DNA of 64,000 nucleotides from Psychrobacillus sp048572895 (GCF_048572895.1 NZ_CP183878.1:1116001-1180000); one strand, 5' to 3'. Shown: positions 18,046-25,915, numbered from the stretch's first letter. A program made the numbers and translations. The notes: generated from the letters alone by a model not told the origin.

Positions 18046-18752
18046 AAAATAGCCCAATTATTGCATTAGACTTTGCATCTGCAAGTGATGCATATCAGTT
18101 TCTCAAACCGTTTGAGCAATCGTTATTTGTAAAAGTAGGTATGGAGCTTTATTTGCAAGAAGGACCTTCCATCGTGTACAAATTGAAAGATATGGGTCAT
18201 GATGTATTTCTAGATTTGAAATTACATGATATTCCTAATACAGTTGGTCTGGCGATGAAAGGTCTCGCTCGTTTAGGTGCAGATTTAGTGAATGTCCATG
18301 CTGCTGGTGGAGCGGCCATGATGATTGCTGCCCGTGAAGGGTTAGAGGTCGGTACCGCAACTGGCAATAAAAGACCTTCAATTATTGCTGTAACTCAGTT
18401 AACTTCAACGTCTGAATCTAAAATGCAACAGGAACAGCTGATTCAAACGACGATTGATGCATCGGTTGTACATTATGCGGAGCTAGCTAAAACAGCGGCA
18501 CTAGATGGAGTCGTTTGTTCCGTTTTGGAAGCTCAGAAAATTACAGCTGCTTGTGGACAGGAGTTTTTACGAGTTACCCCTGGTATTCGTTTAGCAGAAG
18601 GAGAAGCACATGATCAGATACGTGTAGCTACTCCAGCAAATGCACGAATTCTTGGTTCCTCCCATATTGTTGTAGGTCGAGCAATAACAAAAGCGGAAAA
18701 TCCAGTACAAGCATATGAAACTATTTTGAAAATGTGGGAGGAAAACGCATGA
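18042..18752 (+). CDS. pyrF: Orotidine 5'-phosphate decarboxylase
   Basis: A 236-residue TIM-barrel enzyme converting OMP to UMP. The catalytic signature DLKLHDIPNTV (D-K-x-x-D) lies at about residues 59-69. VTPGIR and VVGRAIT near the end bind the phosphate. It overlaps pyrD by 4 bases and its tail overlaps the pyrE start by 4 bases. Confidence 0.96.
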   Translation: MKNSPIIALDFASASDAYQFLKPFEQSLFVKVGMELYLQEGPSIVYKLKDMGHDVFLDLKLHDIPNTVGLAMKGLARLGADLVNVHAAGGAAMMIAAREGLEVGTATGNKRPSIIAVTQLTSTSESKMQQEQLIQTTIDASVVHYAELAKTAALDGVVCSVLEAQKITAACGQEFLRVTPGIRLAEGEAHDQIRVATPANARILGSSHIVVGRAITKAENPVQAYETILKMWEENA

Positions 18753-19381
18753 GCTTAGAAAACAAAATTGCCAAAGCACTTCTTGAAGTTGGTGCAGTGG
18801 CATTAAAACCAAATGATCAATTCATATGGGCTTCTGGCATTAAATCACCAATATACTGTGATAATCGAATTACAATGTCGTCCCCTGCTATTAGAAAAGT
18901 AATTGCACTTGGTTTAGCACAAGCGATCGAGGAAAACTTCCCTGAAACAGAAGCAGTAGCAGGTACGGCAACTGCAGGTATTCCTCATGCTGCATGGGTA
19001 AGTGATGTATTAGAACTTCCAATGCTATATGTTCGCTCAAAAGCAAAAGAACATGGCCGTGGCAATCAAATTGAAGGTAAAATAGTCGCAGGACAAAAAG
19101 TAGTAGTAATTGAAGACTTAATCTCAACAGGTGGTAGCAGCCTAGTAGCGGTAGAAGCTCTTCAAAAAGAGGGCTTTGAAGTACTTGGCGTAGTAAGCAT
19201 TTTTACATACGGACTACCTAAGGCCGAACAAACATTTAAAGAAGCTTGCATTAAGTTTGTAAGCCTAACAAATTATGATACGTTAACAAATGCAGCTTTT
19301 GAAGCCGGGACGATTAGAGAAGAAGATCTTCCAATGCTTTCAAAATGGCATAATGATTTAAAAGAAGGCTTGTTGAAATAA
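18749..19381 (+). CDS. pyrE: Orotate phosphoribosyltransferase
   Basis: A 210-residue enzyme joining orotate and PRPP to OMP. The PRPP-binding loop VVVIEDLISTGGSSL is at about residues 114-128, and the flexible loop KAKEHGRGNQIEG precedes it. The ATG at 18749 has a GGGAGG site with good spacing; the in-frame upstream start at 18734 is rejected. It is the last gene of the operon and is followed by a strong terminator. Confidence 0.96.
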   Translation: MSLENKIAKALLEVGAVALKPNDQFIWASGIKSPIYCDNRITMSSPAIRKVIALGLAQAIEENFPETEAVAGTATAGIPHAAWVSDVLELPMLYVRSKAKEHGRGNQIEGKIVAGQKVVVIEDLISTGGSSLVAVEALQKEGFEVLGVVSIFTYGLPKAEQTFKEACIKFVSLTNYDTLTNAAFEAGTIREEDLPMLSKWHNDLKEGLLK

Positions 19382-19385
19382 TGGG

Positions 19386-19424
19386 AAAAGACATTCACTT
19401 GTACAATGGTGAATGTCTTTTTTG
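19386..19424 (+). terminator. Terminator of the pyr operon
   Basis: Stem AAAAGACATTCAC (19386-19398) with GTGAATGTCTTTT (19409-19421), then further Ts. The next 150 bases hold no recognisable gene; they lead to the promoter at 19578. Confidence 0.92.
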
Positions 19425-19577
19425 ATTATATACTCTTTCAAATAAGCGGAAGGTATAGTTATATACAAAAATGTAAAATAGAAGGAACTTAATATTATGG
19501 TAGAAAAGGAAGTGTGATAAAATTTATTAGTTTCTAATTTATAAACCACCAAAAAATAACTGAAAATTAAGAAAACA

Positions 19578-19606
19578 TTGCAAAAGAAAATACAGCATTA
19601 TATCAT
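19578..19606 (+). promoter_or_regulatory. Predicted SigA promoter of the MFS/SDR unit
   Basis: TTGCAA (19578-19583), a 17-base spacer and TATCAT (19601-19606). The start would be near 19613, immediately before a cre-like site, leaving an untranslated leader of about 130 bases. A TTGACA at 19715 is too close to the start codon to serve as a -35 box. Confidence 0.55.
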
Positions 19607-19618
19607 TTAATCAGGCAA

Positions 19619-19632
19619 TGTAAGCGCTTTAG
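19619..19632 (+). promoter_or_regulatory. cre-like catabolite control (CcpA) site
   Basis: TGTAAGCGCTTTAG matches the 14-base cre consensus TGWNANCGNTNWCA at 12 positions, including the central CG. It lies just after the predicted start of transcription, where CcpA bound to P-Ser-HPr would repress. This fits a catabolic role for the downstream transporter and dehydrogenases. Confidence 0.65.
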
Positions 19633-19741
19633 ATTTACTGTGAAGCTTCTTATATTTCCGAATGATTTATGTAAGTAATAACATCTCTTTTTTAAAAGTG
19701 GTGGTTTTAAAAGTCTTGACAAAATAAAGGGGGCGTACTAG

Positions 19742-20929
19742 ATGAGAAAAGGTATTAGTAAAAATTTCTTGAAATTCTTAATTGTAATTATTGCATTTCA
19801 AGATGTGGCTGCGGGGGTAGCTGGATCCATTATGGCGGATATTATTGCAGCATTTCCAAATTATAATCCGACAATTGTCATGCTTGTAGCGACATTTCCA
19901 GGATTGATCCAAATTGTTCCAGCACTCTTTTATGGAAAATTATCTCAGAGATTTAAGAAAAGAACATTGTTATTTACCGGATTGACTTTATTTATCATTG
20001 GTGGTGTAATGCCTTTCTTTTTAGATAGTCTGCCTTTAATCATTGCATTCCGAGGACTTTTGGGGTTAGGCGTTGGAATAACAATGCCGCTATCAATTGA
20101 TATAATTTCGGATTTCTTTGAAAACAAGGAAAGAGACTTCTTAATTGGATTTGGGACATCAACTATTGCATGTATAGGAGCTATTTTCTTCCAATTGGGA
20201 GGAGGTATTTTAGCTGATGCATATGGCTGGCAATATGGATTCTTAACATATTTATTCCCTATATGGATTTTAGCAATCACTTTCTTATTCCTACCGGAAC
20301 CGGAAAAGAAAGTCAAAGAGGAGAAACATTTACTACAAAAGATAAAGATTCCAAAGGTCGTATACGGTGTGTCATTAGGTCAAATATTTTATTCGGCTCT
20401 TATTTTCGGATATGTCACTAATATTTCTGTCGTAATACAAAATGAAAATTTAGGTAATGCAACCGAAGCGGGACTTGCGATTTCTGTTTTTACATTTGGA
20501 ACACTACTAGCTGGAACCTGTTTTGGATATATCAAGAATAAACTCCAAGTAACTTATCTACCAGTAGCGGTATTTCTGACTGGTGTAGGAATGGCAATTT
20601 GTTATTTCTCCCACAGCTTAGCTATGATTTTTGTGGGAAGTATTATTGGTGGTATAGGAATGGGGATTGGGATTCCGGGTGTGTTTGCGCGTATTTCGGA
20701 TGCGACTCCTAAGGAAGCGGGTACTTCTTTTGTAGGATTAGCTGTTGCAGCACAAGGTATAGGAGGTATTATTGGACCGTTTATTTTTGCAGCTATTTTA
20801 AATATGCTAAACCAAGATATTGGAAGGTTTCCTTTATTAATTAGTACGGTTGGGTTATTTTGTTTAGGATTAGTTTGGCTAATAGCGGTAAAATTACCGG
20901 CACAAAACCCACAAATATCACTTGAGTAA
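19742..20929 (+). CDS. MFS transporter
   Basis: A 395-residue protein with 12 predicted membrane segments and a short central loop rich in Lys/Glu (about residues 180-205). The family motif between segments 2 and 3 is visible as FYGKLSQRFKKRTLLF. The substrate is not identifiable from sequence. It precedes two SDR genes with gaps of 15 and 11 bases, so the three look co-transcribed. A cre-like site lies upstream, suggesting uptake of a carbon source under catabolite repression; this is inference. Confidence 0.88.
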   Translation: MRKGISKNFLKFLIVIIAFQDVAAGVAGSIMADIIAAFPNYNPTIVMLVATFPGLIQIVPALFYGKLSQRFKKRTLLFTGLTLFIIGGVMPFFLDSLPLIIAFRGLLGLGVGITMPLSIDIISDFFENKERDFLIGFGTSTIACIGAIFFQLGGGILADAYGWQYGFLTYLFPIWILAITFLFLPEPEKKVKEEKHLLQKIKIPKVVYGVSLGQIFYSALIFGYVTNISVVIQNENLGNATEAGLAISVFTFGTLLAGTCFGYIKNKLQVTYLPVAVFLTGVGMAICYFSHSLAMIFVGSIIGGIGMGIGIPGVFARISDATPKEAGTSFVGLAVAAQGIGGIIGPFIFAAILNMLNQDIGRFPLLISTVGLFCLGLVWLIAVKLPAQNPQISLE

Positions 20930-20944
20930 AGGGAGAGTACTAAC

Positions 20945-21679
20945 ATGCGACTGAAGGATAAAGTAGCAATTATTACAGGGAGTACTTCTGGTATTGGGAA
21001 AGCTTGCGCAATATTATTTGCGCAAGAAGGAGCTAATGTAATTGTTACCGGTAGAAGAAAGGAAAATGGGGAAGCTGTTGTTGAAGCTATTAGTAATAGT
21101 GGAGGAAACGCTCATTTTATACAAGCAGACATGTTGGAAGAAGAAAGCTACCAAAAAATAATAAGCGAGTCACTAGAGAAATTCGGAAAGATTAATATTT
21201 TAGTAAATAACGCAGGGAATATTATCGAAAAGCCATTTGTTGCATTCACGAAAGAGGATTGGGATGCTTTTGTAAAGCTTGATGCATACGCCTATTTTAG
21301 AATGATGCAAGAGGTATTACCGCATATGGAGGCGGCCCAAGAAGGAAATATTATCAATGTCACATCATTAGCAGCAACAAATGTTTTACCTACGCATGCA
21401 TTATATAGTTTTGTCAAAGCGGGAATTACGCATATGTCTAAAGTGGTTGCTTCTGAATATGCAAATAAGAATATTCGAGTGAATAATTTACTTCCAGGGG
21501 TTGTATATACAGAAATGATTGAAGACAACCCTAACACATCCCATATGGAAAAAATGATTCCAATCGGACGTATGTCTACTGCAGAGGAACAAGCAAAAAT
21601 ACTACTTTTTTTAGCATCAGATGAATCATCTTATATGACAGGAACATCTGTTGTAGCAGATGGAGGCATCAGGGGTTAA
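20945..21679 (+). CDS. Short-chain dehydrogenase/reductase (first of pair)
   Basis: A 244-residue classical SDR. The NAD(P)-binding motif is TGSTSGIGKA at about residues 11-20. NNAG is at about 87-90, and the catalytic Ser is in NVTSLAA with Tyr and Lys in YSFVKAG. The C-terminal GTSVVADGGIRG is the usual end. The Arg-Arg after the second strand suggests NADP preference. It resembles FabG/gluconate dehydrogenase-like SDRs, but substrate cannot be assigned. It is flanked by the MFS gene and a second SDR. Confidence 0.9.
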   Translation: MRLKDKVAIITGSTSGIGKACAILFAQEGANVIVTGRRKENGEAVVEAISNSGGNAHFIQADMLEEESYQKIISESLEKFGKINILVNNAGNIIEKPFVAFTKEDWDAFVKLDAYAYFRMMQEVLPHMEAAQEGNIINVTSLAATNVLPTHALYSFVKAGITHMSKVVASEYANKNIRVNNLLPGVVYTEMIEDNPNTSHMEKMIPIGRMSTAEEQAKILLFLASDESSYMTGTSVVADGGIRG

Positions 21680-21690
21680 GTGGGAAAGGA

Positions 21691-22527
21691 ATGGTTACCT
21701 TGCTCTTAAAGGATAAAATTGCAATTGTAACAGGCGGTTCGAACGGGATGGGAGAAGCAATTGCCAAGAAGTTTGCACAAGTTGGGGCAAGTGTTGTAAT
21801 TGCCGATATGAATTTGGAGGGAGCGAAACATGTAGCACATCAAATTCAACAAGATGGAGGTATATGTGAAGTATATCATGCTGTAGATATAACAGATGTA
21901 GATCAGGTTCAGAGCCTCGTTCAAGAAACAATAAACCAATTTGGAAGAGTAGATATTTTAGCAAATTGCGCTGGTGGTGTCCTTAGTGATAATGGAAACT
22001 CTGATAATATCACGATGTCAGATTGGAATACGGTTGTTGAGTTGAATTTAAATGGAACGATGAATGTTATTTTAGAAGTGCTTCCCCATATGAAGAAACA
22101 AAAGTACGGGAAAATTGTTAACTTTTCCTCGATGGGTGCATTCCATCCATATTCGGTTGTGTTACATTATCATGCAGCAAAAGGGGCAATTGAAAGCGTG
22201 ACTAAAAATTTAGCGTTCGAGCTAGCCCCAAAAGGAATATATGTGAATGTTATTGCTCCTGGTCCAATTATGACGCCATTTTGGGATAAAGTAATGCCAC
22301 CAGGACCTGAAAGAGATGAATTACTGAAAGGTGTAGCAAATAAAGAGGTTCCAATTGGTCGATTAGGGACAGCGGAAGATATTGCAGGTGTAGCATTATT
22401 CTTAAGCAGCGAACTTTCTGATTTTGTGACGGGTCAAAAAATCAATGTCGGTGGTGGTATGGGGAATATTGTTTCGTACGATTCTACGTTTTTATCTTCA
22501 ACAGATAACGCAGTTATAAATAAATAG
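21691..22527 (+). CDS. Short-chain dehydrogenase/reductase (second of pair)
   Basis: A 278-residue classical SDR with TGGSNGMGEA for nucleotide binding, an Asp (ADMN) after the second strand suggesting NAD, FSSMG and the catalytic Y-x-x-x-K as YHAAK. The C-terminus has a 22-residue tail beyond the usual GGGMG end. The start is uncertain: ATG at 21691 touches the AAAGGA site directly, while the in-frame TTG at 21700 has 9 bases of spacing and gives the more typical MLLKDKIAIVTGG. The pair with the preceding SDR suggests two steps of one catabolic route. Confidence 0.9.
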   Translation: MVTLLLKDKIAIVTGGSNGMGEAIAKKFAQVGASVVIADMNLEGAKHVAHQIQQDGGICEVYHAVDITDVDQVQSLVQETINQFGRVDILANCAGGVLSDNGNSDNITMSDWNTVVELNLNGTMNVILEVLPHMKKQKYGKIVNFSSMGAFHPYSVVLHYHAAKGAIESVTKNLAFELAPKGIYVNVIAPGPIMTPFWDKVMPPGPERDELLKGVANKEVPIGRLGTAEDIAGVALFLSSELSDFVTGQKINVGGGMGNIVSYDSTFLSSTDNAVINK

Positions 22528-22581
22528 TTGATAGCACGCTGCTAACGATTTTTTGGTATAGCTAAAATTTTGGTTTAATAT

Positions 22582-22625
22582 AAAACGTCCACAGATAAAG
22601 GGATCATTTATCTGTGGACGTTTTT
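22582..22625 (+). terminator. Terminator after the SDR pair
   Basis: A perfect 18-bp stem (22582-22599 with 22607-22624) with loop GGGATCA, followed by Ts. It separates the transporter/SDR unit from the HprK-like gene, which therefore needs its own promoter or readthrough. Confidence 0.93.
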
Positions 22626-22810
22626 CAATTGATTACTTTAGTTGGTATATCAATTTTAATAACAACTATTGTACATGATATGAGTAAAATCTGTGAAATG
22701 TTTTTAAAATTAAACTTATATTTGATAAAATATGGTACTATATTAAAAATAATTACCTGTTTAAAAACAGTCGGAATAATGCTTTACTTTAGAAGGCGAG
22801 AGAAAAATAG

Positions 22811-23734
22811 ATGGAAAAAATAACAGTTAAAGATATAGTAAGACGGTTTTCATTTGAGTTGTTGGCAGGTGAGGATCAGTTGCATAGAGAAGTAAAGCAT
22901 AGCAAAGTGCGTAGACCTGGATTGGAATTCATGGGGATGTTTAATTTTATTACTCCTGAATATATACACATTTTAGGGAAAAACGAGATAAATTATTTAT
23001 ATACTTTGGATGAGGAAGAGTGTAAATTACGTATTGGCCATATTATTTCATATAATCCACCATGCATTATTATTACCTCCCATCAAAAAGAGCCAAACGG
23101 TCTAGTTCAATATTGCGTAGAAAACGGAATTCCTGTTCTGCGTACAAATGATTCGACAAGCGAAGTAAGTGCTAAACTGGATGCATTCGTCATAAAAGCT
23201 ATGGCTCCTGAGATTTCAATACATGGTGTATGTGTAAATGTATCGGGTATGGGGATCTTGTTGCGTGGTAAATCTGGTGTTGGTAAAAGTGAAACAGCTC
23301 ATACATTAATAGGACGCGGTCATAGGCTAATAGCAGATGATATCGTTGTATTAAAAAAACTAAGTCCACAAACACTTCTAGGATCTCATAATGAGAAAAA
23401 CAAGGAGTTTTTGGCTTTGCGAAGTATTGGGTTGTTGAACGTAGTTCGCTTGTATGGTCGTAGTGCATTTCAAGAAGAGACTCGTATAGCATTGGATATA
23501 GAGTTAACTAAATGGGAAAGTAATACTTTAAATAATGAACTAGAATTAGAAACGAAATTTAAGGATTATATGGGGGTGCAAATTCCCCATATTCAAATCC
23601 AATTACAGCCTGGTCGTGACGTGGCTGGTCTCATAGAAGCAGCTGCAAATAATTGGTATTTAAAACAACAGGGATATAGTGCAGCTGAAGAATTTGTAAA
23701 ACGGTTAGAGGAAGAAATGAAAGAAGAACAATAG
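22811..23734 (+). CDS. HPr kinase/phosphorylase-like protein
   Basis: A 307-residue protein aligning with HprK/P along its whole length: an N-terminal domain (1-130), then an ATPase domain with His138 in IHGVCVNV, Walker A GKSGVGKS (153-160) and GHRLIADD (170-177). HprK phosphorylates HPr on Ser46 for catabolite repression and reverses this by phosphorolysis. The second signature, normally R-G-x-G-x-x-N, reads RSIGLLN (204-210), and the C-terminal R-P-G-R-N reads QPGRD. Phosphorylase activity may therefore differ. The usual neighbour lgt is absent, which suggests a paralogue rather than the main hprK. The ATG at 22811 has only a weak ribosome site. Confidence 0.85.
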   Translation: MEKITVKDIVRRFSFELLAGEDQLHREVKHSKVRRPGLEFMGMFNFITPEYIHILGKNEINYLYTLDEEECKLRIGHIISYNPPCIIITSHQKEPNGLVQYCVENGIPVLRTNDSTSEVSAKLDAFVIKAMAPEISIHGVCVNVSGMGILLRGKSGVGKSETAHTLIGRGHRLIADDIVVLKKLSPQTLLGSHNEKNKEFLALRSIGLLNVVRLYGRSAFQEETRIALDIELTKWESNTLNNELELETKFKDYMGVQIPHIQIQLQPGRDVAGLIEAAANNWYLKQQGYSAAEEFVKRLEEEMKEEQ

Positions 23735-23746
23735 ATGACACATCAT

Positions 23747-23786
23747 AAATGCCCTCCAAGATTACTTATACGGAGGGCATTTTTTA
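23747..23786. terminator. Bidirectional terminator
   Basis: Stem AAATGCCCTCC (23747-23757) and GGAGGGCATTT (23772-23782), with Ts after it on the plus strand and a T-rich run on the minus strand. It can end both the HprK-like gene and the converging SET gene. Confidence 0.88.
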
Positions 23787-23808
23787 TATTTACAGTAATA
23801 TCTTTTGT

Positions 23809-24186
23809 TTACTCAATTACAGGAAACCAAAGTTCCGATTTATCTTCGACTTCCCCATTGTAATTTATCGTTAGTTCTTCCCCTTGTTTAATATCATCAA
23901 TGGCGTAAAACTCGATTGTTAAATTCTTGTCATTATTATCATACGTTACATTAGGAGTGTAGGAATGATTAAAAAGTGCTCCATATCCTAGTGCAATGGC
24001 CGAATCCTTCTTTTCGCCCCAATAGAAACAGTAATTAAATAGTATCGTCTTCTTCAAATATTTCCATTCATTTTTGGGTGATATTAAAACAGGAGACACC
24101 TCAATGAGCTCATCTTTGTTAATGTCCCGTGTAGCAAATAACCCTTTACCATACTTCCCGGTTTCCTTGATACAAAAGGGTTCCAC
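23809..24186 (-). CDS. SET-domain protein (putative lysine methyltransferase)
   Basis: A 125-residue protein consisting of little more than a SET domain. Visible motifs are GKYGKGLFATRDI (10-22), the S-adenosylmethionine-binding NHSYTPN (73-79) and the closing GEELTINYNG (102-111). SET proteins transfer methyl groups to protein lysines; bacterial substrates are rarely known. GTG at 24186 is chosen because it sits 8 bases from AAGGAG (24200-24195); the TTG at 24192 is too close. The gene starts 17 bases after the cotH stop, so the two form an operon. No signal peptide or membrane segment is seen. Confidence 0.82.
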   Translation of the reverse strand: MEPFCIKETGKYGKGLFATRDINKDELIEVSPVLISPKNEWKYLKKTILFNYCFYWGEKKDSAIALGYGALFNHSYTPNVTYDNNDKNLTIEFYAIDDIKQGEELTINYNGEVEDKSELWFPVIE

Positions 24187-24203
24187 CCGCAAAACTCCTT
24201 TCC

Positions 24204-25295
24204 TTAACTTTGTTCTAAAATTTTTAATTGCTCTTTCAAATAACTACTGCGATCACGAATAAATTGAAAAATAACTTCTGGCTCATCATCAAAAATATCA
24301 ATCTTCCTTTTTTTATAAGGGTCTAGCAGGATATTAGGACGCACTAACTGATGAAGGTCTAATATTTTATTTTCCAAATAGTCAACTGTAAACTTAGTTT
24401 CTAGGATTTCTTCTAATTTTATTTTGTAAAGTGTACGGAATTCCTGTATTTGGAAAAGAAGATGTAAAAGATGATTCCCTTTTTTTCCTTCAATAGGAAC
24501 GTAAGTATGGTCCATTATTCCACCGTTTACCTTTCGACCCCAGGTTGCATCATAGTCCCAAGGTAGTACTTCGAACATGCAAGTGTCGCTATTGCGGTAA
24601 AGAGCATAGTTATGGGTAAAGCCGTCATTATTCATTGTACAAATTGCTCCGACTAGCCAGAGCAGAAGTTTATCCATATTAAGATGTTGGGATACAGTAC
24701 TCAAGAATTCACTTTGTGGAGTGGAATTTATAGTGGTTATTAAATGGTGAAGAAAGTCATCGTCGGATGGTTTTCCTGATGCTTGCAAATAACCAGACAT
24801 TAGAGATTCTTTTTGCTTGTCATCTCTCGTAAATGAAAAATTTGCATCATTATTGATTGCATAATAAATAGGACCAGCTGGAAGTCCTCTTTTTTTCAAA
24901 AACAAATCATCCACTGACTCCAGTTGTAAATATACACCTTTAATATCTCCGTTTCGGTAAAGATTTATATGCTGACTATCTGGTGATAAAACCCCAAGAT
25001 CTTGAAAGAAATCAAGAGAGAGTTTATTGCGTATAAGTGAGGGGTCCCTATATTCCGCATTTAGGTGGATTTTACGGGCCCCAAGGAACTTTTCTGGATC
25101 ATCGAAATCAATCATAAAGGATCGTTTCCTGAACTTCCGTGTATAAGAGCCACGATAGGCAATTTGGATATTATATGTGATGTCCCCAACCTTCAATTTG
25201 CTAGGAACGGATTCATCGCTGTTGAGGTTTTTCCTTAAGCGATTAAGATTTTCATCCCCAATCATTAAGAAATAAGCCGGAATTTGATATGAAAT
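24204..25295 (-). CDS. cotH: CotH-family spore coat protein kinase
   Basis: A protein of about 363 residues that aligns with B. subtilis CotH from its start (YQIPAYFLMIGDENLNRL, then IAYRGSYTRKFRKRSF). Kinase residues are recognisable in NNDGFTHNYALYR and in LPWDYDATWGRK (D-Y-D at 247-249). CotH phosphorylates serines in the coat proteins CotB and CotG during spore coat assembly. The start is odd: AGGAGG (25309-25304) is followed after 8 bases by ATT at 25295, whereas the in-frame GTG at 25304 lies within the ribosome site. The next ATG (25262) would cut into the conserved N-terminus. A Ser/Thr repeat gene lies upstream. Confidence 0.87.
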   Translation of the reverse strand: MSYQIPAYFLMIGDENLNRLRKNLNSDESVPSKLKVGDITYNIQIAYRGSYTRKFRKRSFMIDFDDPEKFLGARKIHLNAEYRDPSLIRNKLSLDFFQDLGVLSPDSQHINLYRNGDIKGVYLQLESVDDLFLKKRGLPAGPIYYAINNDANFSFTRDDKQKESLMSGYLQASGKPSDDDFLHHLITTINSTPQSEFLSTVSQHLNMDKLLLWLVGAICTMNNDGFTHNYALYRNSDTCMFEVLPWDYDATWGRKVNGGIMDHTYVPIEGKKGNHLLHLLFQIQEFRTLYKIKLEEILETKFTVDYLENKILDLHQLVRPNILLDPYKKRKIDIFDDEPEVIFQFIRDRSSYLKEQLKILEQS

Positions 25296-25352
25296 TATAA
25301 ACACCTCCTGCTATTAATAGGATTATAAATTTGAAGACACTACTAAACCTGA

Positions 25353-25403
25353 CAACTAACATAGCCTTAGTACTTTGTTTAGGAACAAGGGCTATGTTAG
25401 TTG
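25353..25403. repeat. 14-bp perfect inverted repeat upstream of cotH
   Basis: CAACTAACATAGCC (25353-25366) and GGCTATGTTAGTTG (25390-25403) with a 23-base loop. There is no T run after it on either strand, so it is not a standard terminator. It lies in the gap of about 240 bases between the Ser/Thr repeat gene and cotH, and may be a regulator site or an mRNA structure. Confidence 0.7.
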
Positions 25404-25449
25404 CCGGTTACATGGAAAAGAATGGATAGCGTTTCAAACTAAAATGAAA

Positions 25450-25497
25450 GTTTAAAAGCTTCCCTTAACCAAAAGGATAATGATTAAAGGAGAGCTT
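25450..25497 (-). terminator. Probable terminator of the Ser/Thr repeat gene
   Basis: On the minus strand AAGCTCTCCTTTAA pairs with TTAAGGGAAGCTT, with one bulged C, and runs into TTTT. The stem is imperfect, so the call is moderate. Confidence 0.5.
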
Positions 25498-25534
25498 CAT
25501 CTTTTTCGTAAACAATATTTATTGTTGATGTATT

Positions 25535-25735
25535 TTAGTTAGTAGAGCTACTAGATGATGAGCTACCAGTTGACGTGCTTCCAGTTGATCTTGTTCCAGA
25601 TCCAGTTCCGGTAGAAGTGCTACCAGTTGACGTGCTTCCAGATGATCTTGTTCCAGATCCAGTTCCAGTAGAAGTGTTTCCAGTAGACGTACTTCCAGAT
25701 GATGAACTACCTCTTTTTCCTTTTTTTCCTTTCAT
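25535..25735 (-). CDS. Small Ser/Thr/Gly repeat protein, possible CotH substrate
   Basis: A 66-residue protein starting MKGKKGKRGSSSSG. After the basic N-terminus it is almost only Ser, Thr, Gly and a few Arg. It consists of two 19-residue units of the form SSGSTSTGxTSTGTGSGTR plus a partial third ending in a seven-serine run; the DNA repeat is 57 bp. The ATG at 25735 lies 8 bases after AAGGAGG; the GTG at 25744 overlaps that site. It is immediately upstream of cotH on the same strand, as serine-rich CotG is next to cotH in B. subtilis. The role as coat protein and kinase substrate is inference; no sequence homology to CotG is claimed. Confidence 0.75.
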   Translation of the reverse strand: MKGKKGKRGSSSSGSTSTGNTSTGTGSGTRSSGSTSTGSTSTGTGSGTRSTGSTSTGSSSSSSSTN

Positions 25736-25835
25736 TACATGCACCTCCTTAATAACAGATTTAACTGTATAATACGCAACATATTTATGAGTAAATAGAC
25801 GATTGTCTTAGTAGACAGTAGCAAAGCTTATATAA

Positions 25836-25890
25836 AAAACGTGCTGCCCACTAATCGATTAATTTATCGACTAGTTCACAGCACGTTTTA
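25836..25890. terminator. Terminator after the DUF2892-like gene
   Basis: Stem AAAACGTGCTG (25836-25846) and CAGCACGTTTT (25879-25889) with a 32-base loop that can itself fold (TCGATT/AATCGA type pairing). There is a T-rich run on both sides. Confidence 0.8.
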
Positions 25891-25915
25891 TATTTTTTGC
25901 ATAGGCATACTAATG

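Noticed and set aside
19715..19720. TTGACA just upstream of the MFS gene as a -35 box
   Set aside because: The -10 box would fall inside the coding sequence; the promoter at 19578 with the adjoining cre-like site is a better fit.
22614..22823. Short plus-strand frame before the HprK-like gene
   Set aside because: It starts inside the terminator stem and overlaps the HprK-like start in another frame.
25575..25772. Plus-strand frame rich in Val, Pro and Asp opposite the Ser/Thr repeat gene
   Set aside because: It is the complement of the repeat; only the minus-strand frame has a ribosome site and a plausible start.
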